Below are positions 1 to 11,442 of a stretch of DNA of 64,000 nt, piece after piece. The translations under genes were made by a program, and so were the position numbers. Origin of the DNA: Hypericum androsaemum (taxonomy: Eukaryota; Streptophyta; Magnoliopsida; Malpighiales; Hypericaceae); assembly GCA_963995505.1 (NCBI GenBank), contig OZ023186.1, forward strand, positions 10,857,570 through 10,921,569, in the 5' to 3' direction. A model generated the notes under the pieces. The model made no database searches, had not been told where the DNA came from, and saw nothing but the letters and a program-made list of their open reading frames with translations. Numbering within the stretch: the first letter of the stretch is position 1; every line of letters starts with the position of its first letter.

Positions 1-1379
1 TGAAAGGCTTCCAAAAATAATCGTCCGGTCTTCGCAAGTAGAAAAGCATCATTAGTTGGGGAAACATATTATCGAGAATAACACATCCAATTTTACCTTT
101 ATCGTATTTATGGTTTCAACTGAACATGAATGAACTGTTTTGAATTTTCTAAATGCCGAAGATTGCTGTATATTATGATATTATTGGAGAGAGTGGATGT
201 GACCAAATCCAAATCAATATAACAAAAATTTTATGTCTAACTTTCCCTCCGTATTTAATTAAAATTAAAATTATATTAAATTTATAACCAAAGGATTTAT
301 AATCCAACAGCACAAGTTGTAAATAGCTAGGAAGTATAGGGTTCAAAAAATTTACATAAGTTCATGCTAGAAATCGGCTGCTTTTATTTTGTTTAGCGAG
401 TTTTACAAATCCAAAATATCTAAAACTAAATTCGATACCATGAAATTCGTTACACACACTCTGCATCTCATATTGCACTGATATTTGGTTAAATTAGATT
501 TTGTTTATATCATAAAACACATGGATATTTAATTTAAAATCAGCCATTGAACTTCTTGTATGGGGCTCGGACAACACAACATAGTGTAGACCTTGCTATT
601 GATTCTCGTCCTTGTTCAAGTTCCAAGTACTTCCATAAATCTCTTTCCATAGAAGGAGATATATAAGTATATCTACCCTTTGTTTGGCTCATAATTAGTT
701 TTCCCCTTTGTATGGCTCAAGATTTTTGCTTGGTCTTTTATTTTCGAAGGGGAACAAAAAATGGGGAAAAAAAATCACATTTGAGTTTTGCGAGATGCGA
801 CCACACAGAAAGATAAAAAAAACTCACTATTTATTAGAACAAAAAAATATCAAAGAAGTTGTTTCTTTGATGCGGGAGGAAGAAGAGAAAGAGGGTGAAG
901 AAGGGGTGTCAATACCAAAAACATCTCTACTATTTCGGCATGAAATTCAACAGTTTAACTTTTAAATCGGATGGTGTTGCCCTTTCTATTAGAGATATTA
1001 CCCAATTCAACCTCCTCGAACTGAACTTCCACGGTGTTGGATAAGGATTCCATATTGCTTGTAGGCTCGAAAAGAGATGAGAGAGAGGTCAGAAAGAGGG
1101 ATGAAAATTCGTTTGGAAAGAGAAGTAGATGGAGTAAATGAGGAGAAAAAAAGTGGAAGGAAAAGAAATAAAATGAATGAATGAAATTTATAAAAAATAG
1201 AATAATGAAGACGAGCTGTTTTTATTTGGAAAAAAGTGGGATTTCTCGTATTGGTATTGTTTTTCCTGTTGTCTTTTTTCTTTTCACTGATTTTTCAGCG
1301 ACAGAGTTTTTTACAGATGCTGCGGTTGCGACCTCATACACTCCTGTATGTAGGTTAGTGGGTGTGTGTGTTCCACTCG
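1..1379. other. AT-rich intergenic DNA, no gene recognised
   Basis: This stretch is AT-rich and holds only short ORFs without recognisable motifs or codon structure. A purine-rich patch lies around 1075-1170. I see no RNA gene, LTR or coding fragment that I can name. Confidence 0.5.
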
Positions 1380-1575
1380 AGTGTCCGGTTTGTAAGATAG
1401 CTTGAGACTATGGGAATCAGGCCGGCATTTCACTGGCTTGTTGGCTGGTGGATACCGCTCTTGACTACCCGATTTGTGGGTTAGCTAGGGTTAGAATTAT
1501 GTGGTATGAGCGTTCCTTTGGCTTATTGGCGAGAGGACTTTTCCCCTTGACTATTTGATTTGTGGATTAGCTTGA
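1380..1575 (+). repeat. diverged tandem repeat, unit about 85 bp
   Basis: Three diverged blocks each end in a similar stretch: GGTTTGTAAGATAGCTTGA near 1388, GATTTGTGGGTTAGCTAGG near 1470 and GATTTGTGGATTAGCTTGA near 1557. The last two blocks also share a TTGGC...CTTGACTA pattern. The similarity is visible by eye but imperfect, so this is an old local duplication or a transposon tail. Confidence 0.4.
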
Positions 1576-2158
1576 ACTTAAGTCTGTGCAGTTTCGCTAG
1601 TGATGGAGTATCGAGTGTTATGTAACTTTGCAACTTTTTATTTTTCTTTGATAATAAGATTCGTAATTATGGATATCTTAAATATAAGAAGTTAATCACA
1701 AACAGTTAATGACAAAACATAGCTATAAACAATAAAGAAGAACTTAAAAAAAAATTGGACTAAAAAGAGTTGGGATCGATAAAGATGAGATGTACTTACC
1801 TTTTCCTTCCGCTTTCACTTCAAATTGGAATTAAAAAAAAGTGTTTCAATGTTGGTGATTAGGAATGGAAATTGTTCCTCAATTTCAACATTCTATCTAT
1901 TTTATTTCCTACCAGAAAAAGCTATGACTCCAGGTACTCAAACCAGAAAAAAATAGATTAGTTTACTTGATTTAAATTCTAATCCGAACTAAAATTAAAG
2001 ATAAGTTGAAAAATATGAAGAAACGATTTGGTCTCAATTCCAACAAGCCCACGAGCAGATATTGTCGAAGCCCACAAAGGAGGTTTGGAGCTTGGTTAAG
2101 AAAATTACATAGTCCAGCAACCACCACCCACTGGGAACCCTCTCAAGTCAACCACCCC

Positions 2159-2418
2159 ATGACACTGGAAGAGCCACCGGGGGGGCCCGCCGGTCCTAAA
2201 GTCATCCGGCTGCTCTACTTCGTCGGCGCCGGCTGTAAGTATTACGATCCCATCTCCGCTCCTGTATTCCAATTGACCAACCTTTTTCTTGTGGGGTTTT
2301 TTTTTTCTCCTCTATAGTTATCTGCTCATTTGCGATGAACAAGTGGAGAGAAGTTGAACAGAAAACCAGCCAACAGAAGAAGCTGGAACGACAAGACCGC
2401 CAACAATCAGTCAAGTGA
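2159..2418 (+). CDS. small single-membrane-segment protein, two exons, 58 aa
   Basis: Model: join(2159..2234, 2318..2418). Exon 1 is GC-rich and starts MTLEEPPGG, then KVIRLLYFVGAG. The donor at 2235 is GTAAGT and the acceptor is CTCTATAG at 2317. Splicing in phase 1 joins the exons in frame and gives one continuous hydrophobic segment of roughly residues 17-31, followed by MNKWRE and a Gln/Lys/Glu-rich charged tail ending QQSVK. The total of 177 nt closes exactly on TGA. I recall similar short plant proteins with a conserved IRLLYFVGAG...NKWRE layout but know no assigned function. The layout suggests a one-pass membrane protein with a short N-terminus and a helical polar tail; location and role are unknown. 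The frame stays open upstream to a start at 2006, but that part has AT-rich, non-coding composition, so the ATG at 2159 is preferred. Confidence 0.6.
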
Positions 2419-3100
2419 TGTTTGACTTTGTTATGATGTCTTGATTTTGAATGTTTTGTGTTTGGAGAAGGAACTTTCAAGATTAGGTACTTGATGTGTT
2501 GCGGTTTAATTAAGCCCTTTCTATGTGTGTGTGTTTGTTTGTTTGTTTGATTCTGTCTGCAAATTACGGATGTAGACGATTTTGATTTGTGGGTGTTTTA
2601 GTCATTCTACAAGTTGTGGGTACAGCCTAAATTTTAGTTCCAGGAAAATTTGTTGAATTGCTGGCATTATTATTACAATATGCATTCTTATTTTTCTGAA
2701 AAAAGCATGAAGCGTCAAACTTGTTTGGAACTTGCAAGTTTGTTTGGCATTGGATGGATATGCGGATCTCTAGATTGCTATGTTTGGCTGTGCTTCGTTG
2801 CTTGAACATTGTGTCCTACGATATCGTTATTTGTAACAGCGAAATGTAAAATGCTCGTCAATGTGTTAGACCTCGGTGGCAGTTATGGCTGTAAAAGAAA
2901 TGGGGCTTGCAACAATATTTAGCTTTACTGCAGTGGTCTTGGTAAGACCAACATTTAAGCGATGTGTTGTTCCTTATTGTCTGTTTCTTTGTTTGGCTCT
3001 TGTTGACTTGTTGAGTGCTGAGTGTAATGCTTACAAGTTCTTGCTTTAGAGTCTTAATTTTTAGTGATTTGTAAGCTATGATATTCAGAGCCAAGTACTG
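2419..3100. other. 3' flank of the small membrane-protein gene
   Basis: This is T-rich, low-GC DNA just after the stop codon, including a TG/GTTT microsatellite at 2525-2550. It probably holds the 3' UTR of the 58-aa gene. No further exon can be supported. Confidence 0.35.
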
Positions 3101-3104
3101 TCGG

Positions 3105-3222
3105 GACCTGTTTTAGGGAATGGCTCCCCTAATGGTGTTCTTACGTTCGTGACGCTTGAACCCAAGACCACCTTTAAGTGAATCCAAGTCTCTTACCACT
3201 TGGACCGACTCCCATTGGTGTG
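3105..3222 (-). mobile_element. tRNA-related SINE-like element
   Basis: Read on the minus strand, this stretch has a pol III A-box-like motif GGTCCAAGTGG (plus 3196-3206) followed about 35 bp later by a B-box-like motif GGTTCAAGCGTC (plus 3151-3162). That is the head layout of plant tRNA-derived SINEs, which carry GTCC-AAGTGGTAAG and GGGTTC-type boxes. The tail boundary and target duplication are not clear. A true tRNA is excluded because the two boxes are not set in a foldable cloverleaf with an acceptor stem. Confidence 0.45.
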
Positions 3223-3594
3223 TGTCTGACAATTTGATATTAAATGATTTTGTGTCATGTATGAAACAAGAATCACATGTTCATTGATTTACCTTGATCC
3301 TTTCTCCATCGTTCCAATGTTGTTGAATGTCGCCAAAAGGACAGCCTTGACCAATCCTGTTTTGGGAAATAATGTCTGGCCTTGGCATGGGCTTAGTTTA
3401 TCCCAATATTGTAATTTGTGATGTACATTTTTTTTGGGTGGAAATTTGTGCTGTACATTGGTTCTGCTATAAAACAGTCCATTGTCCTTTTAGGTTTTTT
3501 TTCTGGTTGCTGAAGTATTTGAGGGCATAATGTGAAGTTCATTGCATTCTTTGAAGCAGTCCTAAGATTTTCCAGACTTCTGACTCTTAGGTCT

Positions 3595-3715
3595 GTGTTC
3601 CAAAGGTAGTTGGTCTAAGTGGGCAAGGACCTAGATTTCCTTGAGGAGGTTGAAAAGATACTATTGAAATAACCACTCCTAAATAATAGAGCTGCCTGTG
3701 TTCGAGTTTTTTTGA
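3595..3715 (+). mobile_element. second tRNA-related SINE-like element
   Basis: The motif TGGTCTAAGTGG at 3611-3622 resembles an A box, and TGTTCGAG at about 3698 resembles a B box. The spacing of about 75 bp is wider than in a tRNA. It lies 380 bp from the opposite-strand SINE-like sequence at 3105-3222 and could belong to the same family. No target duplication was found. Confidence 0.35.
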
Positions 3716-3719
3716 ATAT

Positions 3720-4800
3720 CAGAGGTAAAAAAACTATTTTCGCTCATTCAAGTGTAATTTAGGGTGTGGCACATTTTGCTAGTTATGAACACGACTGTTG
3801 TATCTCAGCATTGATGCTATTTTCTTTTGCCTCACTGTTATATCCGTTATAAATTCGTACTTTAGTAATAGAATGACTTGGTAAACATATGTATAAAATT
3901 GTTCATCCTAAAAAGACTTCCTTAATAAATGAGCTATAGTTAGGTTAAATAATATTGTACCGTTCTTTAAAACTTTATTGAAAATATTGAGTTTGATTTC
4001 TGCTAGTTGCTATTTTATAATGGATGGTGACACATCAAAAAAAATTGTTTCTTATTATATTTTAAATTAACGCAAAATTTACTGAAAATACTGTATATTA
4101 TGTATATGATCTTTATTTCATAGTGCTAGACGTTACAATAGCACGAGTATATTATTTACTACATTGATCAATTATTTTTTAAATGTTATTTGTGATATAT
4201 TAATAAATTTAACCGGACAAGTAATATGCATCCTACAAATATGAATCAGTAAAATTAATATCTAAAATTTTTTGGGAGAAAAGGTCATCTCGAATGCTTA
4301 CTCCTCGTTGAAAGCAACCGGAAAGCCGAGGGGAAAGGAAGGGTAAGATACACTCGCGTCTTTAATTTTGACGAAATGAAGACTTACATTTCCGAAAATA
4401 GGAATTCTTAGCGTAGGTGGTGGGATTGCTTTTCGTTCCATATGTGTACCATTTTTTCAACGAAATCATTAATGAAATCAAAGCCTACAACCACTATTCA
4501 TCATGTTTATATGTCGCAAAACATGCTCACAATGCAGTAACATGGGTTTTGGATTGAGCAGAGATTATTAAAAAGTTGTCCCCGTAGAGAGGACTGATTT
4601 AGAACCTTTGGATCTATTTTTTTATTAAAAAAATTGATCTGATGGTCAATATCACACGAATAGTATTTTTGACCATATATCCCAAAAAATGCCAACTAAG
4701 ATTCTACCCACATTAATTCTGCCGCCTACATTGATTCCACATTAATTCTACTTTTTGACCATATATCTCTTCCTCTTCCCCTCTCTTTCCTGATCACTTC
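3720..4800. other. AT-rich intergenic DNA
   Basis: This is very AT-rich and has no supported gene. A (TC)n microsatellite lies at about 4808-4825, just before the ammonium-transporter fragment. No LTR or TIR pair was found here. Confidence 0.45.
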
Positions 4801-4978
4801 ATTTTCCTCTCTCTCTCTCTCTCTAACCCTAAACCCAACCCCTTTTACCCTTCGCCTCTCTTCTCATTCTTGTTCGCTGGAACCACCTTCAATGGGAAGT
4901 AGTTCGACGCCGATCTCACCCGCTTCCAGGTACCCCCCTCCCGCCACTCTTCTTCTCTTCGTCTTTCTTTTCTTTTTT

Positions 4979-5155
4979 CGGTACGCCGTCGACAACTCCT
5001 TCCTTCTCTTCTCCACCTACATCGTCTTCTCCATGTAGCTCGGCTTCGCCATGATCTGGCCGACTCCGCCCGCACCAACATTCTCGACGCCGCCACTGAC
5101 GGCCTCTTCTGCTACCTCTTCGGCTCCGTCCGCGCCATGAACATCATGTTTACTA
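4979..5155 (+). pseudogene. fragment of an AMT1-type ammonium transporter
   Basis: In the plus frame starting near 4982 the translation reads RYAVDNSFLLFSTYIVFSM, then a TAG stop, then LGFAM. This closely follows the first membrane helices of plant AMT1 ammonium transporters, where the residue at the stop is normally Gln. A frame change follows. Then NILDAA-DGLF-YLFG and SVRA-NIM appear, AMT1 motifs in a different order from the intact family (SVRAKN normally precedes the LDAA-GLFYYLFG block). About 175 bp of GC-rich coding-like DNA is left, with no remaining exons. It is a broken, rearranged fragment that cannot make a transporter. A 22-bp tandem array starts almost directly downstream. Preceding CT-rich DNA (4850-4950) may be leader or N-terminal sequence. 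Family assignment is from memory of AMT1 motifs. Confidence 0.65.
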
Positions 5156-5194
5156 CCATGATATTTTTGTATTTGTACAATAGTATTTTTTGTA

Positions 5195-5890
5195 TTGGTA
5201 TATTTGTAGACTGATACTGATTTTCAGATGTAATGATAGGGATTTTCAGATGTAGTGATACTGATTTTCAGATGTAATGACATTAGTTTTCATATTTAAT
5301 GATACTGGTTTACAAATGTAATGATATTGGTTTTCATATTTAATGATATTGGTTCGCACGTTTACTTATAGTGGTTAGCATGTTTACTGATAGTGGTTTG
5401 CACTTATGGTGATAGTGGTTCACATGTTCACTAGTATTAGTTAGCATACTAATTAACGCTAGTTTCCATGTCGAGTGATAATGGTTTGCGTATTTAGTGA
5501 TACTGGTTTTTGTATATAGTAGTTTTCATATATTAGTTTTCGGATATTAGTTTTCGGATGTTGGGATATTGGTTTTCGTATGTTGGAATATTGGTTTGCA
5601 TGTGTAGCAATAGTAGTTTTCATATGTAGCGATATTGGTTTGCATGTGTAGTGATATTAGTTTTCGAATGTTAGAATATTAGTTTTGGTATGTAGTGATA
5701 TTGGTTTGCATGTGTAGTGATATTGGTTTTCGAATGTTAGAATATTAGTTTTGGTATGTAGTGATATTAGTTTGCATGTGTAGCGATAGTAGTTTTCATA
5801 TATAGTTATATTGGTTTTCATATGTAGTGATATTGGTTTGTATGTGTAGTGATATTGATATAGTGGTTAGCATGTTTACAAATAGTGGTT
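5195..5890 (+). repeat. 22-bp AT-rich minisatellite array
   Basis: The core unit is close to TTTGCATGTGTAGTGATATTGG (positions shift, with many variants), repeated about 30 times over 700 bp. Motifs such as AGTGATATTGGTTTTC and TAGTGATACTGG recur with a period near 22 bp. It begins just after the AMT1 fragment and ends at a possible MITE. Confidence 0.8.
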
Positions 5891-5904
5891 TGTGTGTCGT
5901 CGTC

Positions 5905-6330
5905 CTCCGGATTTTAAAATATGCGATCCGACCGGTCGAACTAGGATACGAGTGTAAAGGCATACCAGATTTTGACCCAAAAATGGTTACCTTGCCGAAC
6001 TAAATTTGGTCGGACCAAATGGTCAGACCAAAAATCTGACCAACCCGGGGTGGTTCACCCAGATTTTTTAAATAAAAAAGTACATATCCGGTCTGACCCG
6101 GTCTAATATTCCTATTTGTTATATTCTAATATTTTTGATGAAAAATATAATATTTTTTAGGTATGTATGTGATTACATGTACAATTATACCTAGATTATA
6201 TATAAATATATTTATTTTTCAAATAAAAAAATTTGGTCCGATCGGTGGTCTGTTCGGTCGGACGGTTGACCCAAAGTACGACCCAAAATTCAGGTCGACT
6301 TCAGGTCGTATTTTGAAGACCATCGGTTTT
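5905..6330. mobile_element. possible MITE with GGTCGGACC-rich inverted ends
   Basis: The left end (CCGGATTTTAAAATATGCGA followed by CCGACCGGTCGAA) resembles the reverse complement of the right end (AGGTCGTATTTTGAAGACCATCGG and upstream bases). The interior is rich in GGTCGGACC and GGTCTGACC motifs. The size of about 425 bp and the lack of coding capacity suit a MITE, but no clean target duplication is visible. Confidence 0.35.
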
Positions 6331-6399
6331 TTTGAGTGGATAATTTTGAATTTTGAAAGGAAAAAGATTGTGAAGAGTCAACCAATAGTATGATTTTAG

Positions 6400-7795
6400 G
6401 TTTAGAGAAACTAACTAATTATTCCTCTCTTCTTTGCTTTTGCTAATATTTCAATATTATTCCTGAATATAATTTTATTATCCAAATTATCTCTTCAGTT
6501 CTTTTAGTTCATATGGGTGGGACTATCCCTTGTCCCTACTGAATCCATGTTCAGTAAGATGACATTACTGTTTTCAAGACTCAGAATTGAGTTAAGTGAG
6601 ATGCGTTTAACAGAAGGCAACAATATCGGATAATGGGGTCTAGTAGGCCTAATGTTGTCACGGGAGAATTTTGATTAGACATTTTATATTGACCGATTTG
6701 GTTACATCATGTAATTTTTATTGAAAAAATATAAAAAAATCACTTATAAAAAATGTCATCCAATGATGAACCAACAATAGCTCTTATTTCGTGGTCAAGT
6801 AAACCAATTCACAGGATTCTTAACATAAAACCTCTTCTTATTTATCCCCAGTTTTCCTTCCTAGTTCACCTAAAATGTACATTTTTTAAGCTTCGGAACT
6901 TAATGCGTCGACTAATCCTCTTACTCAAGGATGGATTGAGAAGTGTCAAAAATATTTTTCAATGAACATAAACAACTATGCCTTTTGTAAGGCTCAACTG
7001 AACCCTTAATTTTACCTTTCAAAGGTACTATGAGTGGGTCAAATAGTATAAACCAAAAAATAGGGTAAAATATTCATAGAAATTGATTAAAAATAACAGC
7101 TCAATATTGTTTAGTTCCTGCCATTTTTCAAATAAAATTAAGTTAGTACCTGAACAATAATTGCGGTCACTATTCTGGTGAATCACCATTTAAAATACCA
7201 AAATATTTTTAACCGAAAATTACTAAATTGGCAATCCTCCTAACCTCTACCATACCCCCAAATTTGTCATAGCACTCAATATTTCATTGTTTTTCATCTC
7301 CCTTCAATTATATAGCAGCTGCAAAAAAAAAATTATATCAAAGCTCTGAAGGAAGAACAAGAATGCAAAGACGATTACAAGTTCACAACATCAATTTCAA
7401 ATTCAAATTCTTATTCAAGCTTGCTACGGCTCAAAGGTCTAAACTTCAAAGAATTGTTCGCCTCTACACTAGTAGAAGAGAACAACAAAAATAAAGAAGG
7501 CGAAAAAAATATTAAACCAATAAGAAGTACAAGAAAACGGGCTCACCTCCGCTTTGAGCAGAGCTTTCACATCCTTGAATATTAGGGACTTATAACTACT
7601 TTACAATATTTCAATTTATGACCAGGCTTGCAATGTGCAAGAAAGTGAGATCGACGTACTTGAGATCGCCAAGACCTCATACGCCCCGGAAAGAGAAAAA
7701 CGTATGCCTAAGAGAGGGAGACAATCATTTACTAGGAATCAATCAGGCTAGGTTATTGATGGTCACTTGAGGTTCAAGCGATCAAGCTAGCTATG
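6400..7795. other. intergenic DNA, no gene recognised
   Basis: AT-rich DNA with short ORFs that carry no known motif. I found no repeat pair or RNA gene that could be supported. Confidence 0.4.
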
Positions 7796-8253
7796 TGTTG
7801 TATATTTGTGTGGGTAATGGAGTACAAAGAAAGTATAAGTTAGGCACATCGAAAAATGATGCTATCTTCAAAGGTATTAATTCCTCTTATTATGGTGTAA
7901 ATGGTTCTCAAAGAATCAACCTTTTAAGATACAATGTCTACGTTTCTTAAAAATTTGGAGTTACACTCTCACGAATTTCTTAAAGCCAGAATCGAATTTC
8001 TTGAAGCCAGAATCGCAAGTTTTGGACTCTGAAAAGAAAGATGGAATTCTAAGGAGGGAAGACTCAATTTTTGAATGATACCGCCTCTGGAACTCGTCTG
8101 AGTATTTATAAATACTCAAGAGTTATTCCCGAAGGGTGGCAACAACCATTTCTCAAAAGGAGAGTGCCATTTCACCAAAGGGTTGCAACTCATGAAGAGG
8201 CACCTGATAGACTAGAGGAAAAAATAAAATTAATTATTTAAATATATACAACA
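7796..8253 (-). mobile_element. Copia LTR (3' LTR, minus orientation)
   Basis: The block has terminal inverted ends: on the minus strand it starts TGTTGTATAT and ends ATATACAACA, giving the 5'-TG...CA-3' form of an LTR of 458 bp. It contains GAGTATTTATAAATACTC, a palindromic TATA region. On the minus strand it is preceded by TGGAGAATTG (plus 8254-8263), a polypurine-tract-like sequence, so it is the 3' LTR of an element whose RNase H end lies at 8797-9093. Confidence 0.7.
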
Positions 8254-8796
8254 ATTCTCCAGTTACTTACATAATATAACTTGCATTACTCAACGAATAG
8301 CCATGAAGTGGACTAAACTTTTTAACTTATAGTTGAATATGAAACTCTAAGAAATCATATTTTCGTTGTGTATGGTTTCTTGCTTCTTTAATCTTTGACG
8401 TCATTTTTGAATTGTGCCTTATGCTAAATCCTGATTTTCACAAGTACTCTAGGATGTTACCGAGATGATCCCTAAGAAGCGGCCTCTCACTTCTCTAGTT
8501 GCATAGATAGACTTTATAAAGAATGTCCACTACACATTCTACAAAGCTATAAGTCTATTAAGGATTTGGAATCCAACCTCTACTTATTGTGGTAATTATA
8601 AGTGCATAGGTCAGATATAGGGCTTTCGAAATAGTATCACCCCTACTATTTTCAAGTTATGCACTTTGAAATGTATCCAAGTTTCTATTTCGCCAATGCC
8701 TAATATTGAATTGCCTTTTTAACTCTCATACTTAGGTGCCAAGTATATAACTTGTACCTTAAGATAGAGTTGGTTTCAATCAAGACATTGATTCTA
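8254..8796 (-). other. 3' untranslated part of the minus-strand Copia
   Basis: This 540-bp stretch lies between the RNase H remnant and the LTR. It carries the polypurine-like tract next to the LTR and no recognisable reading frame. It is interpreted as the 3' non-coding internal region of the same Copia copy. Confidence 0.45.
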
Positions 8797-9093
8797 TTAG
8801 TAATAGCCCCATACCTCACATGACCTTTTTATCTTATCTTTCGATAAAGATTTTGTTAACGGGTCTGCTAGCATTTGATTTGTTGGAAGATATTCAAGTG
8901 TGATCTTCCCTCTTTTAATCATACCTCTAATATGATCATATCGCATGACAATGTATTTGCTTTGGTTCGATATCCTCTCGTTCTTTGCAATTTTCTGGCT
9001 TGCAATCTCCTTATTGCTAACCATCTTTGTCTCTCGAGGTCTTGATGTCTCCTCACACAGTCTCTCCCACAAATACGGAGAACTCCTCCACAT
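8797..9093 (-). pseudogene. C-terminal RNase H remnant of Copia polyprotein
   Basis: The minus-strand frame of 98 aa contains QSKYIVMRYDHIR, then GKITLEYLPTNQMLADPLTKSL. This corresponds to the conserved end of Copia RNase H, usually K-HI-VRYH-IRE followed by a [14 protein letters not shown] block. Upstream pol domains are not recognisable past about 9110. The position, 540 bp before an LTR on the same strand, fits the end of a Copia gag-pol gene. It is too short to be active. Confidence 0.75.
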
Positions 9094-9099
9094 TCTTTC

Positions 9100-9832
9100 A
9101 AAAATAATAAAAGCATTTATTTAATAAACTGCATTTAATTATCGTGAGACATGTTGATTCCAACATCATGCTCAAATTATAAATTGTTGTGATCAACTAA
9201 TCATCGTGAGGAATAAATTTCATTTTTTTAATACTTGCAAATAGATGAAACTGTTGATTGATTCCACAAACAATTCAACACTTTCTATATTTTACCGAAC
9301 TATTTCATCAACTTGCTACCTAGCAAATTTCTCTAAATCACGAACCTTTAATTGACTAACCATTTTCTATGATGGTGTCTTTTCAAAGAAAATTCAAAGC
9401 CATGAAAATTTACTTTATTCCCATCATTACGATTAATTAGTGACTCTTCATTTCAACAATTAAACTCTGCCATTTTTTTATTATCACTTGTTTAAATTAC
9501 CAAAACAAGAATTAATTATTCAAGTCACGCAATAAGTAAATGCATGAAATAATATCAAACAGTATGATTACATGTTAGCCATGGTCATTAAAGAGACATG
9601 ATAAATTACCATCACCACGTATCCATCCCTAGTTTAATAATTGTATTGACTGCATTCTTCCGAAATGCAAGTCTCATGCTCTAAATTGCATCCAAAACTA
9701 AGTTCCTCAAATACACAAATATGGAATCATTTGAATTGAATCTGGCTTGATCTGAAATTAATTCCCCAAGTTAATTACTTCAATTCATTCATGCCTTTCC
9801 AATAATCTTAATTTTTTTTTCTGGAAAAGCAT
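9100..9832. other. AT-rich DNA between Copia remnant and LINE
   Basis: Strongly AT-rich with no readable frame. It may be decayed Copia interior, since it continues upstream of the RNase H remnant, but no motif proves it. Confidence 0.35.
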
Positions 9833-9848
9833 CCACATCCAACTCGAC
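9833..9848. repeat. target-site duplication of the LINE, low-coordinate copy
   Basis: CCACATCCAACTCGAC here matches CCACCTCCAACTCGAC at 11974-11989 with one mismatch in 16. The two copies bracket the LINE exactly. Confidence 0.8.
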
Positions 9849-9876
9849 ATTTTTTTTTTTAAAAAACCATATTAGA

Positions 9877-11442
9877 TTAATCGATAGAGTCATACAAAAG
9901 GAGCTCGTGAAGCTCAAGAGGAGGATTGTTAACTAAATCCTCGAGATCAAAAGGAAGAGATATGGCTTTAGCTATCCAATCTACCGCTAATTTAGCTTCT
10001 CTAGGTATATACATAAGTTTACACAAAGGTAAGCTCAAAAAGATCGATTGGATATCCAAAGCAAGGTTCTCAAGCTCCCAAGCAAGAGTAAACCGGCCAG
10101 AATCGGAGAGGGCCTCCACCGCAAATTTGCAATCAGATTCAATGATGACATTGCAGAATTTGTAGTGCTGCTGTGTGTACTTTGCAGCCTCTCCAATGGC
10201 GTGCAATTCAGCCTCAGTAGCTGATAGAAGGGGGAAAGCACGAGTCATGGAATGTATCACTTTCCCACTGTGATCCCGAATGATGAAAGCAATGCCTGCG
10301 GGGATACTAGCAGATTTCCAGGAGGCATCAATATTCACCTTTAAAGTGCCGATATCAGGAGGTCTCCAGCAATGAGAGAGGTTCATTGCAGGGGAACAAA
10401 CGCGGTGTTGTAAGCTAGCGAACTCCAAGCACTTCCTGGCACTCAGTGACCAAGTCATTTGTGGACATGGCTTGCTCCCTTCAAAAGCATGCTCATTTCG
10501 TGCAAGCCAAATTTGCCAACTTATGAAGGCCATTTGCACAATCAGGTCAGGTCTAGCAGCTTCTTCCAATGCCAAAACGTAATGTTCAAGCCATTCTTTA
10601 GCCCCTTGAAACTCTCCTCTACCTGGCACAACACCTGAAGAAGAGAGGAACCAAGTAGCCCTTGCGTGGGGGCATTCAACCAGCATATGTAGCACATCCT
10701 CCACCACGGCATTGCATAGTTTGCAACTTTGATCGCTTGTAATCCGACGTTTCGTCAGGTTTTGTGCAGTAGGGAGGGAGTTATTTGCCACCCTCCACAG
10801 GAAGTGCCTAATCTTGGGGAAGATTTTCAACTTCCACAACCTGCACCATAAAGAATTTGAGTGATGATCAGTGACAGTGAAGTTGTTCTTTATATGGTGA
10901 TACCCCATGCTCACACTATACTTTCCTGACTTGGCAGGGAGCCAAAGAATTTTGTCCCTGCCTAAATCCCTCCTTGGTTTTATTTTTAAGATCTCGGCTG
11001 CTTCTTGCTGTGAGAACATGTCATTAATCATGTCTGATTTCCACATATTACCACCTGGCTCCAGTAGGTCTGCAACCTTGTTAACAGCAGGAAAAGGAGG
11101 CTTTGGAGTTTGTATCATGTGGTCAGGCAGGTTGAGAACCCAAGCATCCTCCCAAATCCTAACACTTTCTCCATCCATCACCTTCCACAAAAGGTGAGGT
11201 TTCAGTTGGTTAAGACCTCGGAGAATGCTGCTCCAAGTCCAAGAAGGATTCTGACCCTTTCTAGCCTGCAAGAATGAAGAATTTGGGAAATAAATACTCT
11301 TAAGAAGGGTAAAGCACAAGGAATTCTGGTCAGAAAAAAGCCTCCAAGCTTGCTTAGCAAGGAGAGCAACGTTGAACGCATCCATACTCCTAAAGCCCAA
11401 CCCACCCGTACACTTAGGTTTAGAAATATTATCCCAATTCAC
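9877..11442 (-). pseudogene. LINE ORF2, zinc-binding and RNase H part
   Basis: This 521-codon frame is in phase with the RT fragment at 11668-11973. Residues about 195-275 form a zf-RVT domain (LWKLKIFPKIRHFLWR, then C-x2-C and H-x4-C in SCKLCN...HMLVECPHA). Residues about 370-500 form an RNase H of the RVT_3 type (VNIDASWK, ATEAELHAIGEA, IIESDCKFAVEAL), with the acidic D, E and D residues present. It ends 28 bp before the poly(A). A TAG at 11479-11481 interrupts the frame upstream, so the full ORF2 protein could not be made. Confidence 0.88.

Noticed and set aside
3105..3222. True tRNA gene
   Set aside because: A and B boxes are present but spacing and the lack of a cloverleaf with acceptor stem point to a SINE. 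No intact tRNA or rRNA was found elsewhere.
5195..5890. CRISPR array
   Set aside because: Units are contiguous variants of one another with no unique spacers, and the DNA is eukaryotic.
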